A stretch of DNA of 64,000 nucleotides from Methanobrevibacter olleyae (GCF_900114585.1 NZ_FOTL01000001.1:80850-144849), one strand, 5' to 3'. Numbered from the stretch's first letter, positions 46,860-57,619 are shown. The notes: generated by a model not told the origin, from the sequence alone. Translations and numbers: made by a program.

Positions 46860-46884
46860 AAAAATTGGAATTTATCCAAATTAT

Positions 46885-46992
46885 AACCCATTTATATTGG
46901 AAAAAAGGTACAGCATAATTATAAACCATTTATATTTATATTGGAAAAAAGTACAACACAATTATAAACCATTATATCATATTGGAAAAAAA
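46885..46992 (+). repeat. Short degenerate tandem repeat
   Basis: About three copies of TATATTGGAAAAAAGGTACA plus ATAATTATAAACCATT. They lie between the convergent Cas4-like and azlD genes; the last copy covers the azlD 3' end. Confidence 0.7.
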
Positions 46993-47294
46993 GGTACAAT
47001 CGAGTAAACTGCAATCAAAACAACTACAGTTAAAATGACAATAGCTCCAAGAGGTACCTTTTTCCAAGCTAATCCTCCTGCAATTATTGCTCCAATTAAA
47101 CCTATATACCACAATTTATTATCTACAGTTAATACACCTGGACAAATTAATGCCGCCAGTGCAGTATATGGTATTAGATTTAAAAATTTCTCAAATTTTG
47201 ATGAAAAATTTAACTTTTCTACAAAGATTGCTGGAATTAGCCTTGGAATAAAAGTAACAATAGCACAAAAAATGATTAATAAATTAATGTCCAT
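46977..47294 (-). CDS. azlD: AzlD-type branched-chain amino acid exporter subunit
   Basis: A 105-residue membrane protein with about three helices, the small partner of AzlC. LLIIFCAIVTFIPRLIPAIFV, LNLIPYTALAALICPGVL and the final two hydrophobic stretches match the family (PF05437). The ATG overlaps the azlC stop region at 47294, so translation is coupled. The pair exports branched-chain amino acids or analogues. Confidence 0.88.
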   Translation of the reverse strand: MDINLLIIFCAIVTFIPRLIPAIFVEKLNFSSKFEKFLNLIPYTALAALICPGVLTVDNKLWYIGLIGAIIAGGLAWKKVPLGAIVILTVVVLIAVYSIVPFFPI

Positions 47295-48022
47295 TACAAT
47301 TGCACCTCCTTATCATTATCACAAGATCTTTTATCTAAAAGGTTTCCCCCATCATTTTCACTAAAGGAATCCCCCAAAATAGTTTCATCATCAACAATAT
47401 ACATGCCAATAACTGTACCTAAAAGAGTAGCTACAATCAAAGACCAATTTCCAATAAAGAATTGTAAAATTACATTTAAAATAGCTGTTATAACTACCAA
47501 TATTGCTAATTCTTTGCTATTTTTAATAGCAGGAACTAAAAGAGCTACAAAAAGAGCATATAATGAAATATTAAAACTATTTGTAACAATTACTGGAAGG
47601 ATATTTAATACTAAAACTCCTATAAGAGCTCCAAAAACCCATGAGGAAAATGCTATTCCTGCAAGACCCATATAAGTCCAAATGGAAGATTCCTCCATAA
47701 GAGAAAACATTGCAAAAGATTCATCTACTGCAAGATGAGCAGATAATATGTTTAAAGGAAGTGAACTTTCTTCAACCTTATTATAAACACAGGCATTCAT
47801 TACAAAGTATCTTAAATTAACTACAAAAGAAGTTAAAACAATAGCCAGCATTGTAGCTCCTTGAGCTAACATAGAAACCGCCATGATTTGTCCTGCACCT
47901 GCATAAACAAAAAATGACATTAAAATAGTTTGAAAAGAATTTAGGCCTGCTTTAATAGCTAAAGCTGCATAACCAATACCCATTGGAATGTATCCAAAAG
48001 TAATTGGAATACCTAACTTCAA
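47294..48022 (-). CDS. azlC: AzlC-type branched-chain amino acid exporter subunit
   Basis: A 242-residue membrane protein with about five to seven helices; GYIPMGIGYAALAIKAGL, SFFVYAGAGQIMAV and NLRYFVMNACVYNKVE are AzlC signatures (PF03591). The first standard start is TTG 48022, but it has no ribosome site and the frame stays open to ATT 48055. Those extra residues (RKEKFIHG) resemble the usual AzlC opening, and GGAG lies nine bases before the ATT, so translation may begin there. A hydrophilic acidic tail of 30 residues ends the protein. Confidence 0.88.
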   Translation of the reverse strand: MKLGIPITFGYIPMGIGYAALAIKAGLNSFQTILMSFFVYAGAGQIMAVSMLAQGATMLAIVLTSFVVNLRYFVMNACVYNKVEESSLPLNILSAHLAVDESFAMFSLMEESSIWTYMGLAGIAFSSWVFGALIGVLVLNILPVIVTNSFNISLYALFVALLVPAIKNSKELAILVVITAILNVILQFFIGNWSLIVATLLGTVIGMYIVDDETILGDSFSENDGGNLLDKRSCDNDKEVQL

Positions 48023-48244
48023 ACCATGAATAAACTTTTCTTTTCTAGTTTTAATTTAAAACAACTCCGAATAGATAAAATATATTAAAATAAGAAACTT
48101 CTGATAAACTATCAAAAAATAGAAGCATAAAATAATATTAGTTAATTCCACTAATAAAGTTTATGTAAATAAAGCTAAGAAATAATAAAATATTACCATT
48201 TTAAAAAAAAATGATGAAAAATTAAGAAAAAAAGATTAGGGAAA

Positions 48245-48904
48245 TTAAAATTTATTATTGTTTGCTAATCTTTCTACATCAAAAACTGCAGTACTTGCAA
48301 CTGCCATAACTGCCATTACACCAGCTTGAACTGGATCTGTAACTATTAAATCAGCTTCTTTAGTAACACTTCCAGGCATATTTAAAGTAATTACAATTAA
48401 ATCTTCATGTTCTCCTTTAAGGCATCTAACAGCCTCAGTAATCTTTCCACCCATTAAAGATCCTGCTAGAACAAGTGCACCAACACGAGGTAAGCGATTT
48501 ACAGCTTCAACAGCTTCTGCAATATCTTCTTCACCAATTAACGGAATAGTATCTACACTTATGCGCTCTCCACGTATATTATGCCTATCTGCTTCTGTAA
48601 TAGCTCCCACAGCAACTTGTGAAACTTGAGCTCCACCACCAAAAATAAGAATTCTTTTACCAAAAATGTCATTTAAAGAACCATGAACTTCAATATCCAA
48701 AATAAAATCCTTAGATTCCAAATCCTCTATAAGCTCATCAAGTTGCTCTACATTTTCAAGTTCTAAATTTAAAGTTCCAACATCATTCTTTACATAAAGA
48801 TGAACATAAGATATGTTTGCTCTATGACTTGAAAGAATATCTGTTATTTCATCTAGAACTCCTTTCTTTTCTTTAGTTGTAAGTGTTAAAGAAATACTAC
48901 TCAT
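48245..48904 (-). CDS. ACT / DUF5612 protein downstream of the Ehb operon
   Basis: Start chosen at ATG 48904 (AGGTAA upstream), giving 219 residues; the frame from 48964 adds a repetitive [11 protein letters not shown] leader that is probably not translated. Residues 1-75 form an ACT ligand-binding domain ([30 protein letters not shown]). The rest, with [19 protein letters not shown] and [14 protein letters not shown], fits DUF5612. It occupies the place where ehbQ lies in Methanothermobacter, after ehbP on the same strand, so it may be EhbQ; I treat that as likely, not proven. Confidence 0.75.
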   Translation of the reverse strand: MSSISLTLTTKEKKGVLDEITDILSSHRANISYVHLYVKNDVGTLNLELENVEQLDELIEDLESKDFILDIEVHGSLNDIFGKRILIFGGGAQVSQVAVGAITEADRHNIRGERISVDTIPLIGEEDIAEAVEAVNRLPRVGALVLAGSLMGGKITEAVRCLKGEHEDLIVITLNMPGSVTKEADLIVTDPVQAGVMAVMAVASTAVFDVERLANNNKF

Positions 48905-48956
48905 AATATTACCTAAAATATTTAAAATATTTAAAATATTCAATAAACGAAAAAAA

Positions 48957-49034
48957 TTATCCAATAAAATCTAAATTACTCATAAAATACAAAAATTATC
49001 CAATAAAATCTAAATTATTCAATAAAATACAAAA
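48957..49034 (+). repeat. 39-bp tandem duplication between ehbP and the ACT gene
   Basis: ATTATCCAATAAAATCTAAA begins at 48956 and 48995. It separates the ACT/DUF5612 gene from the Ehb operon. Confidence 0.8.
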
Positions 49035-49135
49035 ATTTTCAATTAATTTAAAAAGGAATAAATTGATTAGTTGAAAATAAAATAATTAAAAATTAATTTA
49101 TGAGGAAATGCTAAAAATCAATAATTACTCTTCAA

Positions 49136-49399
49136 TTAATCTAATTTTGCTTTTAAAGTATCTAACGCAGCATGTGCTTTTTTATATAAATTTAAATAAT
49201 TGTCATGTTCTCTGACAGGAATAACTTTAAGACCTAATTTTTCATGTTCTTCAATCCAAGATTCATCAAAAACTGGAATCTCAAATTTAATGTCTTCTGC
49301 AGTTTCATTAACAATAATTAAATCCCTATAAGGGAAATCATATTCTACAATATAACCTCCAAGACTCATAATATGATAAGGTCTAATTACAAATTTCAT
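49136..49399 (-). CDS. ehbP: Energy-converting hydrogenase B subunit P
   Basis: An 87-residue soluble subunit at the end of the Ehb operon. It opens [26 protein letters not shown] and has no cysteine or membrane helix, so it is not an electron carrier. EhbP is known only from Ehb operons, and its role in the complex is not defined. It follows ehbO by about 70 bases on the same strand. Confidence 0.85.
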   Translation of the reverse strand: MKFVIRPYHIMSLGGYIVEYDFPYRDLIIVNETAEDIKFEIPVFDESWIEEHEKLGLKVIPVREHDNYLNLYKKAHAALDTLKAKLD

Positions 49400-49469
49400 A
49401 AAATCACCACAATTAAATTTTAATAAAAATTCAATTAGTTTATTTAAACTTCTAAAATTTATTTACCCT

Positions 49470-50468
49470 CTAAAACAACGCAATAACCATAGCTAAAACT
49501 CCAAGAGCAGAACTAAGTAAAACAGTTGGATATAACTGCCTATTAGTAAATATTGGAGAGAATGCACTAACAATTGCCATAATAACTGGAAGTAATAAAG
49601 ATACAACTATACATACAATAAATTTCAATGAGAATAACTCAGGTGGAATACCTAAGAATAATACAGAATACATTAAACCTAAAGTAAATATTAAAAATCC
49701 TCTAGTTACATAAACAAAGCTACGGTATTTAGAAGCAAACTCCATATATGGCCCTTCAATTACATCAGATTTAGCTTTAATAATTGAAAATGGATACTCA
49801 TTTAATAAAATCATATATCCAATAAAGAAAACTACAGTTCCAATAATACCTGCTAAAGTAAATAAAAATGGTCCATGAGCTTGTTGATATGCTACAATTT
49901 CAGATAAATAAATACTTTTAGATAAAGCAGCAGGTATAAACAAAGCCAGATATAATGGAAATGAACCAAAAATAATCATCCTAAGAGATCTGCTTGAACT
50001 AATATCCTCAATAGATGATACAAGTAATCCAGTTCTTCCAGCACCTTTTGCATGGTCTGGAAATCTTAAATTAATAGACATTACAGATTTAGATAAAGAA
50101 CCCATAATAACATAAGCAATTTCTTCAACTTTTAAAAATCCAACGATAGCTATTAAACTAGTAAAAGCAATAAAATGATAGTTTTCTGGCATTAATGCTA
50201 AAAATATTGCTAAAACTACAATAAAACAAAGAATAGGCATTGCTTTATATAATCCTGGTGCTGGAGAATTAGGTTGAATATTTTCTTTATATAAAAATTT
50301 TATTGATGCCCATAATCCAGAACTAGTAACAGGAGGTCCAATCCTTTGTTGAATCCTTGCATGAACATATTTTCTTTCAATTCCAGGAATTAAAACACCT
50401 ATGAATAAAGCTATTATAAGTGTTAATATTACCTCTAAAATTGAAATAAGTGATATTTCATAAGCCAT
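49470..50468 (-). CDS. ehbO: Energy-converting hydrogenase B subunit O (NuoH-like)
   Basis: A 332-residue membrane subunit with about eight helices, homologous to NuoH of complex I. It links the hydrogenase module to the ion-translocating arm. Family landmarks are the cytoplasmic loop IERKYVHARIQQRIGPP (about 30-46) and the later EYPFSIIKAKSDVIEGPYMEFASKYR, which matches the conserved E-rich NuoH loop. Complete. Confidence 0.92.
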   Translation of the reverse strand: MAYEISLISILEVILTLIIALFIGVLIPGIERKYVHARIQQRIGPPVTSSGLWASIKFLYKENIQPNSPAPGLYKAMPILCFIVVLAIFLALMPENYHFIAFTSLIAIVGFLKVEEIAYVIMGSLSKSVMSINLRFPDHAKGAGRTGLLVSSIEDISSSRSLRMIIFGSFPLYLALFIPAALSKSIYLSEIVAYQQAHGPFLFTLAGIIGTVVFFIGYMILLNEYPFSIIKAKSDVIEGPYMEFASKYRSFVYVTRGFLIFTLGLMYSVLFLGIPPELFSLKFIVCIVVSLLLPVIMAIVSAFSPIFTNRQLYPTVLLSSALGVLAMVIALF

Positions 50469-50613
50469 TTTTCTTTCCTCATAATAATTTTTAATTAATA
50501 TGTAAATATAAATAAATGAATAAGTTAATTTATTTCAAAATTATAAATTAAATTTTATGCAAATTAACTCTCTAAAATATATTATAAATTAAATTCTAAT
50601 GAATATTAAATTT

Positions 50614-51789
50614 CTAATGAATGTTAGATTTTAAAATTGATTTATCTAACTTCTTATTATTTCTATCATAAACTTCTATTGCTCTATCAGAACAAGTAAA
50701 GCATGGATCACATTGTACAATACATAATTGACCATCAGTAATATGATTATCAATACATGCATATTGCATAGCTCCAATATTACTCATTGAAGGAGTTCTA
50801 ATAATAGAATGGCGAACTTTTCCATCTTCAATAGCATAAGAATGATACAAGGTTCCTCTAGGAACTTCAATATAACTTTCAATTAAATCTGTATCAATCA
50901 TTTCCCAAGACCTATCAGTGATTTTACCTTCAGGTAAACCTTTAATAGCTTGACGAATGATTTTAATTGCTTCAAATATTTCGTAAACCCTCATAAGAAG
51001 TTGAGCTTTTACATCACAAGTATCTTGAGTAATTATATCATAATCAAAGTTGTTATATTCATACATATCAGTTCTTAAATCTCTTTTTACACCAGTAGCA
51101 CGTAAAGTAGGACCACTACATGCTAATTTAATAGCTTGTTCTTGTGGAATATAGCCAGTACCAGTAATTCTTGATGAAACTATTGAATCATGAATAAATC
51201 TATCTGCAAAATCTGCAACATTCTTTTCAACTAGATCCATACCATCTAATAGTCTCTGAATTCTATTATCATCTAATTCACATCTCGGTCTTACACCACC
51301 AATAATAGAACAACCATATTGAACACGGTTTCCACCAATCATTCCTAAAAGTTCCATAACAGTTTCTCTAATATAGAATACCCTCATAGAGAATGTTTCA
51401 TGGGCTAAAGTTTCACAACCATGTCCTAAATATAATAAATGACTGTGTAATCTTTCAAGTTCACCAACAATTACACGAATGTAAACAGCTCTATCTGGAA
51501 CTTCAACACCAAGACCTTTCTCAGCAGTTCTTACAGAATTCCATGTATGTGAATTTGAACAGATACCACAAACCTTTTCTGTAAGCATATTAGCTTTTTC
51601 TACTGGAAGACCTTCCATAATACGCTCAATACCTCTGTGGTTAACACCAATTGTGATTTCCGCATCTTTAATAATCTCATCTTCTACGAAAAATCTAACC
51701 CTATAAGGTTCTAAAGCAGCAGGGTGAACTGTACCCATTTGAATTTCAGTTTCTATGATTTCCTGCTTTTTAGCTTTCTTTTCTTCCAT
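50614..51789 (-). CDS. ehbN: Energy-converting hydrogenase B large subunit ([NiFe])
   Basis: The catalytic [NiFe] subunit, 391 residues. The two nickel-binding motifs are intact: [13 protein letters not shown] near residue 70 (CxxC) and [13 protein letters not shown] near the C-terminus (DPCxxC). The protein ends shortly after the second motif as in group 4 hydrogenases, without the cleavable tail seen in other groups. [19 protein letters not shown] matches the family. It takes electrons from H2 and passes them to EhbM. Confidence 0.95.
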   Translation of the reverse strand: MEEKKAKKQEIIETEIQMGTVHPAALEPYRVRFFVEDEIIKDAEITIGVNHRGIERIMEGLPVEKANMLTEKVCGICSNSHTWNSVRTAEKGLGVEVPDRAVYIRVIVGELERLHSHLLYLGHGCETLAHETFSMRVFYIRETVMELLGMIGGNRVQYGCSIIGGVRPRCELDDNRIQRLLDGMDLVEKNVADFADRFIHDSIVSSRITGTGYIPQEQAIKLACSGPTLRATGVKRDLRTDMYEYNNFDYDIITQDTCDVKAQLLMRVYEIFEAIKIIRQAIKGLPEGKITDRSWEMIDTDLIESYIEVPRGTLYHSYAIEDGKVRHSIIRTPSMSNIGAMQYACIDNHITDGQLCIVQCDPCFTCSDRAIEVYDRNNKKLDKSILKSNIH

Positions 51790-51870
51790 CTCATCATCCC
51801 TTTAATAATGATAAATAATTTTTAAATAATAAAATTAACAATAAAATACAAAAACATTTGAATTATGTGA

Positions 51871-52317
51871 TTAATCAGCATTTAACAAATGTGGTAAAGC
51901 TGCAACAACTCCTGCCAAAACATCTTGAGGCCTTACAGCACAACCTGGAACCTTTGCATCAACAGGAATAACCTTTTCAACAGGCCCTTCAATCTCTTCA
52001 GAAGGAATATCTCCATGACAATTCTTATAAACGCCACCCATTAATGCGCAAGAACCTGCTGCAACAACAAGTTTTGGATTTGGAATGGCATTATAAATAT
52101 CCTCTAATGGCTTTCTATTATCATAGGTAACTGGACCTGTAACAACTAAAATATCTGCTTCACGAGGATTCCATGTTAAAAAGACACCATATTGTTCCAT
52201 ATCAAATTTAGGAGATAAAACTGCATTTACGATTTCAATATCACAACCATTACATCCACCAGTATAAACTAACATAATGTGAATGGCTTTTGATCTTGAA
52301 TGTGTTTTAAGACTCAT
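51871..52317 (-). CDS. ehbM: Energy-converting hydrogenase B small subunit
   Basis: A 148-residue NuoB-like subunit. CNGCDIEIV (about residues 17-25), [11 protein letters not shown] (about 91-101) and PGCAVRPQD (about 127) supply the four cysteines of the proximal [4Fe-4S] cluster next to the [NiFe] site. The start codon directly abuts the ehbL stop (52317/52318), so translation is coupled. Confidence 0.94.
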   Translation of the reverse strand: MSLKTHSRSKAIHIMLVYTGGCNGCDIEIVNAVLSPKFDMEQYGVFLTWNPREADILVVTGPVTYDNRKPLEDIYNAIPNPKLVVAAGSCALMGGVYKNCHGDIPSEEIEGPVEKVIPVDAKVPGCAVRPQDVLAGVVAALPHLLNAD

Positions 52318-52992
52318 TTATTCACCTCCCTTATCAGAACTTCCTTCAGAGTTCACATCAATATCCGAACTTCCTTCAGAGCTCTCATTGATATCAGAAC
52401 TTCTATTAGTATCTTTCTCATACTTTTCATTAATATTATCCTGTATATCTTTAATTTTAGATACCTTCTCAAGACCTAGACCAACATTTTCAATATAATC
52501 ATTATCTGCTACAATATTATCAGATAATAAAGATTTATCAGATAAGTATTGAGAAATAAATGATATTTTTTCTTGAGATATTTTAATAGGCTCACTTAAT
52601 AATTCATTAGTGTCAATATGAATTTCACCAACATTACCTGGGTGAATGGTTCCTGCTTCCTCAAAAAATGAATAAATTGGACAGAAATCATGACACCAAT
52701 AACAGACTACACATTTTAAAGGATCTAATTCTGGAACTTCAGTTTTTACCCATCCTTCTTTAAGCTTTATAGGATTTTGTAAAGGTTTCATTGTAACTGC
52801 ACCAGTAGGACATACATTAGCACAACCACCACAGCCAATACAAGCTTCTTCATCCACCTTTTTATCAGGTTCAACTGTTCCTGTAAGAATAGCATTACGG
52901 AGTTCCATATCAGTTACCCTATCATGAGCAAAGAGAATTCTTTTAAAATTTGTATAAGCTCCATTAAGCATGATTTTTAATACATCTTTCAT
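52318..52992 (-). CDS. ehbL: Energy-converting hydrogenase B subunit L, ferredoxin with Ser/Asp tail
   Basis: A 224-residue two-cluster ferredoxin subunit. CIGCGGCANVCPTGA (about residues 46-60) and CVVCYWCHDFCPIY (about 94-107) are the cluster motifs. From about residue 175 on, the protein becomes a low-complexity acidic Ser/Asp/Gly/Glu tail (SSDINESSEGSSDID-type repeats) not needed for clusters and probably a lineage-specific extension. It sits between ehbK and ehbM and passes electrons on the soluble side. Confidence 0.9.
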   Translation of the reverse strand: MKDVLKIMLNGAYTNFKRILFAHDRVTDMELRNAILTGTVEPDKKVDEEACIGCGGCANVCPTGAVTMKPLQNPIKLKEGWVKTEVPELDPLKCVVCYWCHDFCPIYSFFEEAGTIHPGNVGEIHIDTNELLSEPIKISQEKISFISQYLSDKSLLSDNIVADNDYIENVGLGLEKVSKIKDIQDNINEKYEKDTNRSSDINESSEGSSDIDVNSEGSSDKGGE

Positions 52993-53004
52993 TATACCAA
53001 ACTC

Positions 53005-54456
53005 CTAATTCACCCTATTAAACTCTCTTTCAAAAATAAATGATTTAGATGGACAAATATTCATACAAGCTCCACAATAATTACATTTATCATCATCGAC
53101 AATAAACCTTAGATTTTTATTCTTTGTTCCAAGATTTACTTCATCACTTGAAATATCAACTGTATAAATTGCATCCTCTGGACAAATACTTTGACATAAT
53201 CCACATTTTACACATAAATTCTCATCAATGTAATTAAATCCACCGGAGATTTCATATTTAACACTAGTTGTTTTAGGTATTGCATCAGTTGGACAGTGTA
53301 TTCCACAAGTTTCACACATAATACATCTATCTAAATCAACATTGATTGTACCTCTTTTAAGACTAATTGCATCTTCAGGACAAAGCTCAGCACAGATTCC
53401 ACATGAAATACAATCGTCACGAATTTCCCCATCCCAAGAAATTGTTTCAGAGGTTCTTGCATTCTGTTCATTACAAACTTCTACACATTTTCCACAAGAT
53501 ACACAGTATCCAAACAATTTATTGTCTTCATTTTCTGATAAAGTCGAAACTGGACAGTTATATATTGCTTCAAGACGCTTTTCTCTATTTTCTTCACTGT
53601 CTTCATCTAATGAAGGATCATATCTTAAAGCATTTTCTTTTCTAATCAATGCAGAACTATTAAAAGTCTCAACGCATAATCCACAATTTAAACAGCTTAC
53701 AATAGTTCCTTCACTATTTGAGTATAATGAATCATCTTTCTTATTACGTAGAATTCTAAAGTCTTTAACAGTTAATGCATCATTTATACAGTTTTCAACA
53801 CAAGCTAAGCATAAAGTACAATGGTTTCTATCGTAGAGACCATCTTTTAAAGCACCAGTTGGGCAAATGTCTTCACATACTTTACATCCAACACAAAAAC
53901 CTTCATCTTGAATTATAACTTCTATTGCTCGAGTAGGACAGTAATATGCACATCTTCCACATTTTACACATTTTTCATAGTCAGTACTAATACAAACCCT
54001 ATCTGCTGTTTTATCAGATTTTATAGGAAGCTTCATATTTTCAATTTTTTTAACTCCTGCACCATATCCTACTGTAGTAGCAACCATTTTTAAAGAATTA
54101 AGTAAAACTTTTTGCTTGTCTAGAACTAAATTATCTGTATCCACTCTTGCATTTCTAGTACAAACATCTTCACAAAGTCCACAACGTGAACAGATTCCTT
54201 TAACAATTCCATTATCAAGATGAATGCTTTCTATAGGACAAGTAAATTCACAAACTCCACAACCATTACATTTTGCCCTATCTACAACATACCCTCCATA
54301 TTTATTTTTAAATATAGCATGATTCGGACAAGCTTCGAAGCAAGCACCACAACACATACAGCTAAAAGATTTATTATCTACAAAGCGTATTGCTTCACTA
54401 GGACAATTTTTTATGCAATCTCCTTGTCCATCACACTTTTTAGTTGTTAAATACAT
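53005..54456 (-). CDS. ehbK: Energy-converting hydrogenase B polyferredoxin subunit
   Basis: A 483-residue chain of ferredoxin modules. I count about twelve complete [4Fe-4S] motifs of the CxxCxxCxxxC(P) type (for example CMCCGACFEACP, CNGCGVCEFTCP, CVKCGRCAYYCP, CISCGICAELCP, CNYCGACMNICP) and one or two degenerate ones (the first, CDGQGDCIKNCP, and CLNCGLCVETF, which lacks the last Cys). Such a wire can carry electrons from the hydrogenase to ferredoxin-dependent oxidoreductases. Confidence 0.93.
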   Translation of the reverse strand: MYLTTKKCDGQGDCIKNCPSEAIRFVDNKSFSCMCCGACFEACPNHAIFKNKYGGYVVDRAKCNGCGVCEFTCPIESIHLDNGIVKGICSRCGLCEDVCTRNARVDTDNLVLDKQKVLLNSLKMVATTVGYGAGVKKIENMKLPIKSDKTADRVCISTDYEKCVKCGRCAYYCPTRAIEVIIQDEGFCVGCKVCEDICPTGALKDGLYDRNHCTLCLACVENCINDALTVKDFRILRNKKDDSLYSNSEGTIVSCLNCGLCVETFNSSALIRKENALRYDPSLDEDSEENREKRLEAIYNCPVSTLSENEDNKLFGYCVSCGKCVEVCNEQNARTSETISWDGEIRDDCISCGICAELCPEDAISLKRGTINVDLDRCIMCETCGIHCPTDAIPKTTSVKYEISGGFNYIDENLCVKCGLCQSICPEDAIYTVDISSDEVNLGTKNKNLRFIVDDDKCNYCGACMNICPSKSFIFEREFNRVN

Positions 54457-54655
54457 GATTCTTCTCCTTAATATAATCTAATCATCAAAAAATCCATTAT
54501 TCCAATTATTAAATTAATAATAATAATTAATAATAATTAATAATAATTAATAATAATTTTATTATAATTATTCTATTAAAAACTATCTATTAAAATATAG
54601 TTATATATTAACTATATATTAAATAATAATTAAAAAATATAAATCCCAAGATTAT

Positions 54656-54934
54656 TCAATGATCTCCTTTCGCTCGTCCTCCTAATAATGCACTACCAAT
54701 TAAAATACCAATTATCGCTGCTAAGAAAGTAGTAGCTATTGGTAAGTCATTGTAGGTAGGATATTGACCTAAACCATATGACATTATAATAGCTCCGATA
54801 ACAAGAGCAATAATTCCACTTATTGTAAATTTAAAACTATTATCTAAATCTAAATGGATTCTAGAACCTACAATAAAACTAAATATAAATCCAACAATAA
54901 TTGGACCAATTACAATATTAGCTAGAGATATCAT
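54656..54934 (-). CDS. ehbJ: Energy-converting hydrogenase B subunit J
   Basis: A small membrane subunit. I start it at ATG 54934 (MISLANIVIGPIIVGFIFSF, 92 residues) because GGAGGAG lies just upstream within the longer frame. It has three helices and ends in a basic tail (GGRAKGDH). Its start overlaps the end of ehbI, indicating coupling. Specific to Ehb complexes; role undefined. Confidence 0.85.
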   Translation of the reverse strand: MISLANIVIGPIIVGFIFSFIVGSRIHLDLDNSFKFTISGIIALVIGAIIMSYGLGQYPTYNDLPIATTFLAAIIGILIGSALLGGRAKGDH

Positions 54935-54947
54935 TACTCCTCCTCCG

Positions 54948-55457
54948 CTAATTTTTAAATTGTGAAAATGCAATTACAACTGCACTTAAACCTACAAGAA
55001 CCTTTAGCCCAACTGCTATATTTAAATAAGGAACAATACCTGCATGAGTTATATCTGGATATGAGAATATTGATGCAATAGCTTGAGGAACTACACCATA
55101 AAGATTTCCACCTACATTATATAAAAAAGAACCAGTTAAAGCTAAACCAGCTAAACCAAGTAAAACATAAGTTAAAGCACCAACAGATTCTAAAGTAGAA
55201 ATGAATCTATGAGATAATTTTAATGGAGTTCCATCTACACCATAAATTATTACACAAAATATAATTGCTCCGGCAATCATAGCTCCACCTTGGAAACCTC
55301 CACCAGGAGTTATATGCCCTCCTAAAATAGTCATAATACCTAAAGCAAGGATAATAATAGCTATTGGAAGAGTCATAATCTTTAATATAGGACTACTATC
55401 ATTAGAATTCCATTTTGGAGATTTTTTTGTAGTTTTTAAATCTTTATCATCTACCAT
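54948..55457 (-). CDS. ehbI: Energy-converting hydrogenase B subunit I (MnhB-like)
   Basis: A 169-residue membrane subunit with about four helices. [21 protein letters not shown] is the signature shared with MnhB/MrpB antiporter subunits, which suggests a part in Na+ or H+ movement. The start overlaps the ehbH stop (TAATG). Confidence 0.9.
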   Translation of the reverse strand: MVDDKDLKTTKKSPKWNSNDSSPILKIMTLPIAIIILALGIMTILGGHITPGGGFQGGAMIAGAIIFCVIIYGVDGTPLKLSHRFISTLESVGALTYVLLGLAGLALTGSFLYNVGGNLYGVVPQAIASIFSYPDITHAGIVPYLNIAVGLKVLVGLSAVVIAFSQFKN

Positions 55458-55810
55458 TATTCATCATCTCCATCATCCATATTAGAATCATTAGTAACAC
55501 TATCAAGAGCTAGATCATCCTCATTAATAGCCTTATCTAAGATTTTTCCCCTGCCAAATATAAGTAATACAACAAGTACAGCAGTAACTAACACTAAAGA
55601 TTCACCTAATGTATCGAATCCTCTCCAATCAAATACTACTAAAGTAACCATATTTGGAGCAAGTTGAGTTCCAATGGCATTATAGACTAAGCTTATTCCT
55701 GGTTGTATTAAATTTTTAAATCCATATAAAGCATCAAATAAACTTGATGCAAAAATAATAGTTGCTAAAACCATTATTAAAGATCTAATACTGGTAATTT
55801 TATCAGACAT
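55457..55810 (-). CDS. ehbH: Energy-converting hydrogenase B subunit H
   Basis: A 117-residue membrane subunit with two or three helices ([48 protein letters not shown]). The [10 protein letters not shown] segment resembles the MbhE/MrpA C-terminal type region. An acidic tail ends the protein. It overlaps ehbG by eight bases. Confidence 0.87.
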   Translation of the reverse strand: MSDKITSIRSLIMVLATIIFASSLFDALYGFKNLIQPGISLVYNAIGTQLAPNMVTLVVFDWRGFDTLGESLVLVTAVLVVLLIFGRGKILDKAINEDDLALDSVTNDSNMDDGDDE

Positions 55811-56138
55811 ATTTTAACCCCCAATAAATCACAGCAATTAAAATTCCAAGAGTGATAATAACATAAAATATCATTTTTTCTAGAGAATCTGATTGTTCAG
55901 ATTTTATTTTACCTGCAATAGGCATATTTGTAAATAATAAAATTGCTACTAAAATAACTACAATCATAGAAGCAATTACACTAAGATGTCTAAGGAATAA
56001 AGCTGCAAGTATTAAAGATACAAATACTAAAAATTCAGCAGCTAAAGCTCCTGAAACATTATCCATAGTTGTAGGATCTTTAGATAAATTTGATTTTAAA
56101 CCTTTAATAGAATCTAAGAATTTATGGTATAAAGCCAT
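55803..56138 (-). CDS. ehbG: Energy-converting hydrogenase B subunit G
   Basis: A 111-residue membrane subunit with three helices ([53 protein letters not shown]). Known only from Ehb operons, role undefined. Its start overlaps the ehbF stop by one base (ATGA-type coupling). Confidence 0.87.
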   Translation of the reverse strand: MALYHKFLDSIKGLKSNLSKDPTTMDNVSGALAAEFLVFVSLILAALFLRHLSVIASMIVVILVAILLFTNMPIAGKIKSEQSDSLEKMIFYVIITLGILIAVIYWGLKYV

Positions 56139-57619
56139 TAAATCAATCCTCCTGCAAATGGAATAAATATATCAGTTACTATATTTGGGAAAATACCTAG
56201 AATTAAACAGATTACAAGTAAAATAGCTACAGAAAATACAGTAACTTTTGAAATTTTTTCATGAGCAAATTTTAAATCTTTTGGTTTTGGTTGTAAATAT
56301 ACAGTATGGAATGCTTTAACAAATGTAAAGAATATTACAACACTTACAATAATTGCTAAGATTGCAAGCTCTGTAAAACCTGCATCTAAAGCCGCTTGAA
56401 CAAGCATCAATTTACTTTGGAAACCATTAAATGGAGGAACACCTGCCAATGCAAATCCACCAAGTAAAACCATTATCGCCATTTTAGAGTCTATAGCAAT
56501 TAAGCCACCTAATTTTCTAGTGTCAGATGTTTTTGTAAGGTAATAAACAGTGCCAAACCCTATAAATAATAATGCAGTTATTAGAATTTCATTTGCTGCT
56601 TGGAATAAAGCTGCTGCAATAGAATATTGTGTACCTATACCAAAACCTAAAGCAATAAAACCAAGTTCCCCTACAGCTAAAAATGCTATCATTCTTCTAA
56701 AGTCTACCTCCATTGCAGACATTGCAACAGCAAGAACCATTGCAAGAATAGCAAATACAATTATAGTTGTATTAAAGTAAGGAATATATGCGAACATTTT
56801 ATACAACGCAATTCCAAATGCAAGCATAGATAATACTGAAAATCCTTGTAATATAGCAGCTCCATTTGGTCTTGCTTTTGAGTAAACCGCCGATTTTATA
56901 GTATGGAATGGAGGTAATCCTGCTGAATATAACCATCCAAACAATATTAAAGCAAAGCCAATTGTTAAGCTTGGAGAATAGGGGTTTAGGTAATTATGGC
57001 TTATTACATAAACTATATCACTAATATTTACTGAACCAATTGTTCCAAGTACAAAACCTATACCTAATAAAAGCATTGGCCCTCCAATAGAACCTAAAAT
57101 TAAGTATTTTAAAGCTATTTCATAATTTTCTTCTGTACTTGATGCTATAATAATACCAACTTGGGTTAAAGCTGTAATTTCAAAGAATACATACATATTA
57201 AAAATATCGTTAGATAAGATCAATGCAGTAACAGATGCTAGACCCATAAAGATAAGGTATAAATAAGGTCCGGATACTTCTTTTTTCTCACTAAAGTATG
57301 TTAATATTGCTAAGAATGCTACAATTCCCATTAAAAATATGAATATTCTTTCAATATTTTCAAATACATAAACAATACCTGTATTGTAGCTTGCTACAAG
57401 GGTACCAAGCAGATTTGAAGGAAGTGAACTTGCTATAAGTGCTGGATTGTGACCTCCGAAGTATTGAACACCAACAGATGCAATAATTGCGATAAGAGGA
57501 ATAATAATAGCTACAACAATTGATATAGCTTTAACAGTTTTATCTTTACCACCAAATATATTAACAATTAAAGCAGCCAATATTGGAATAACGACCATTA
57601 ATGGAATTAGATAGTTCAT
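56138..57619 (-). CDS. ehbF: Energy-converting hydrogenase B subunit F (NuoN/MrpD-like antiporter)
   Basis: A 493-residue membrane protein with about fourteen helices, the main antiporter-like subunit. The conserved family features are [14 protein letters not shown] with the key glutamate (about residues 150-163), [22 protein letters not shown] with the broken-helix lysine region, and [17 protein letters not shown]. It likely translocates Na+ or H+ to drive uphill electron flow. ATG overlaps the ehbE stop. Confidence 0.93.
   Translation of the reverse strand: MNYLIPLMVVIPILAALIVNIFGGKDKTVKAISIVVAIIIPLIAIIASVGVQYFGGHNPALIASSLPSNLLGTLVASYNTGIVYVFENIERIFIFLMGIVAFLAILTYFSEKKEVSGPYLYLIFMGLASVTALILSNDIFNMYVFFEITALTQVGIIIASSTEENYEIALKYLILGSIGGPMLLLGIGFVLGTIGSVNISDIVYVISHNYLNPYSPSLTIGFALILFGWLYSAGLPPFHTIKSAVYSKARPNGAAILQGFSVLSMLAFGIALYKMFAYIPYFNTTIIVFAILAMVLAVAMSAMEVDFRRMIAFLAVGELGFIALGFGIGTQYSIAAALFQAANEILITALLFIGFGTVYYLTKTSDTRKLGGLIAIDSKMAIMVLLGGFALAGVPPFNGFQSKLMLVQAALDAGFTELAILAIIVSVVIFFTFVKAFHTVYLQPKPKDLKFAHEKISKVTVFSVAILLVICLILGIFPNIVTDIFIPFAGGLI

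Noticed and set aside
53342..53836. 164-codon plus-strand frame opposite ehbK
   Set aside because: Antisense of the polyferredoxin; no start signal and no protein features.
54515..54560. TAATAATAAT run as a regulatory site
   Set aside because: A simple microsatellite expected in such AT-rich DNA.
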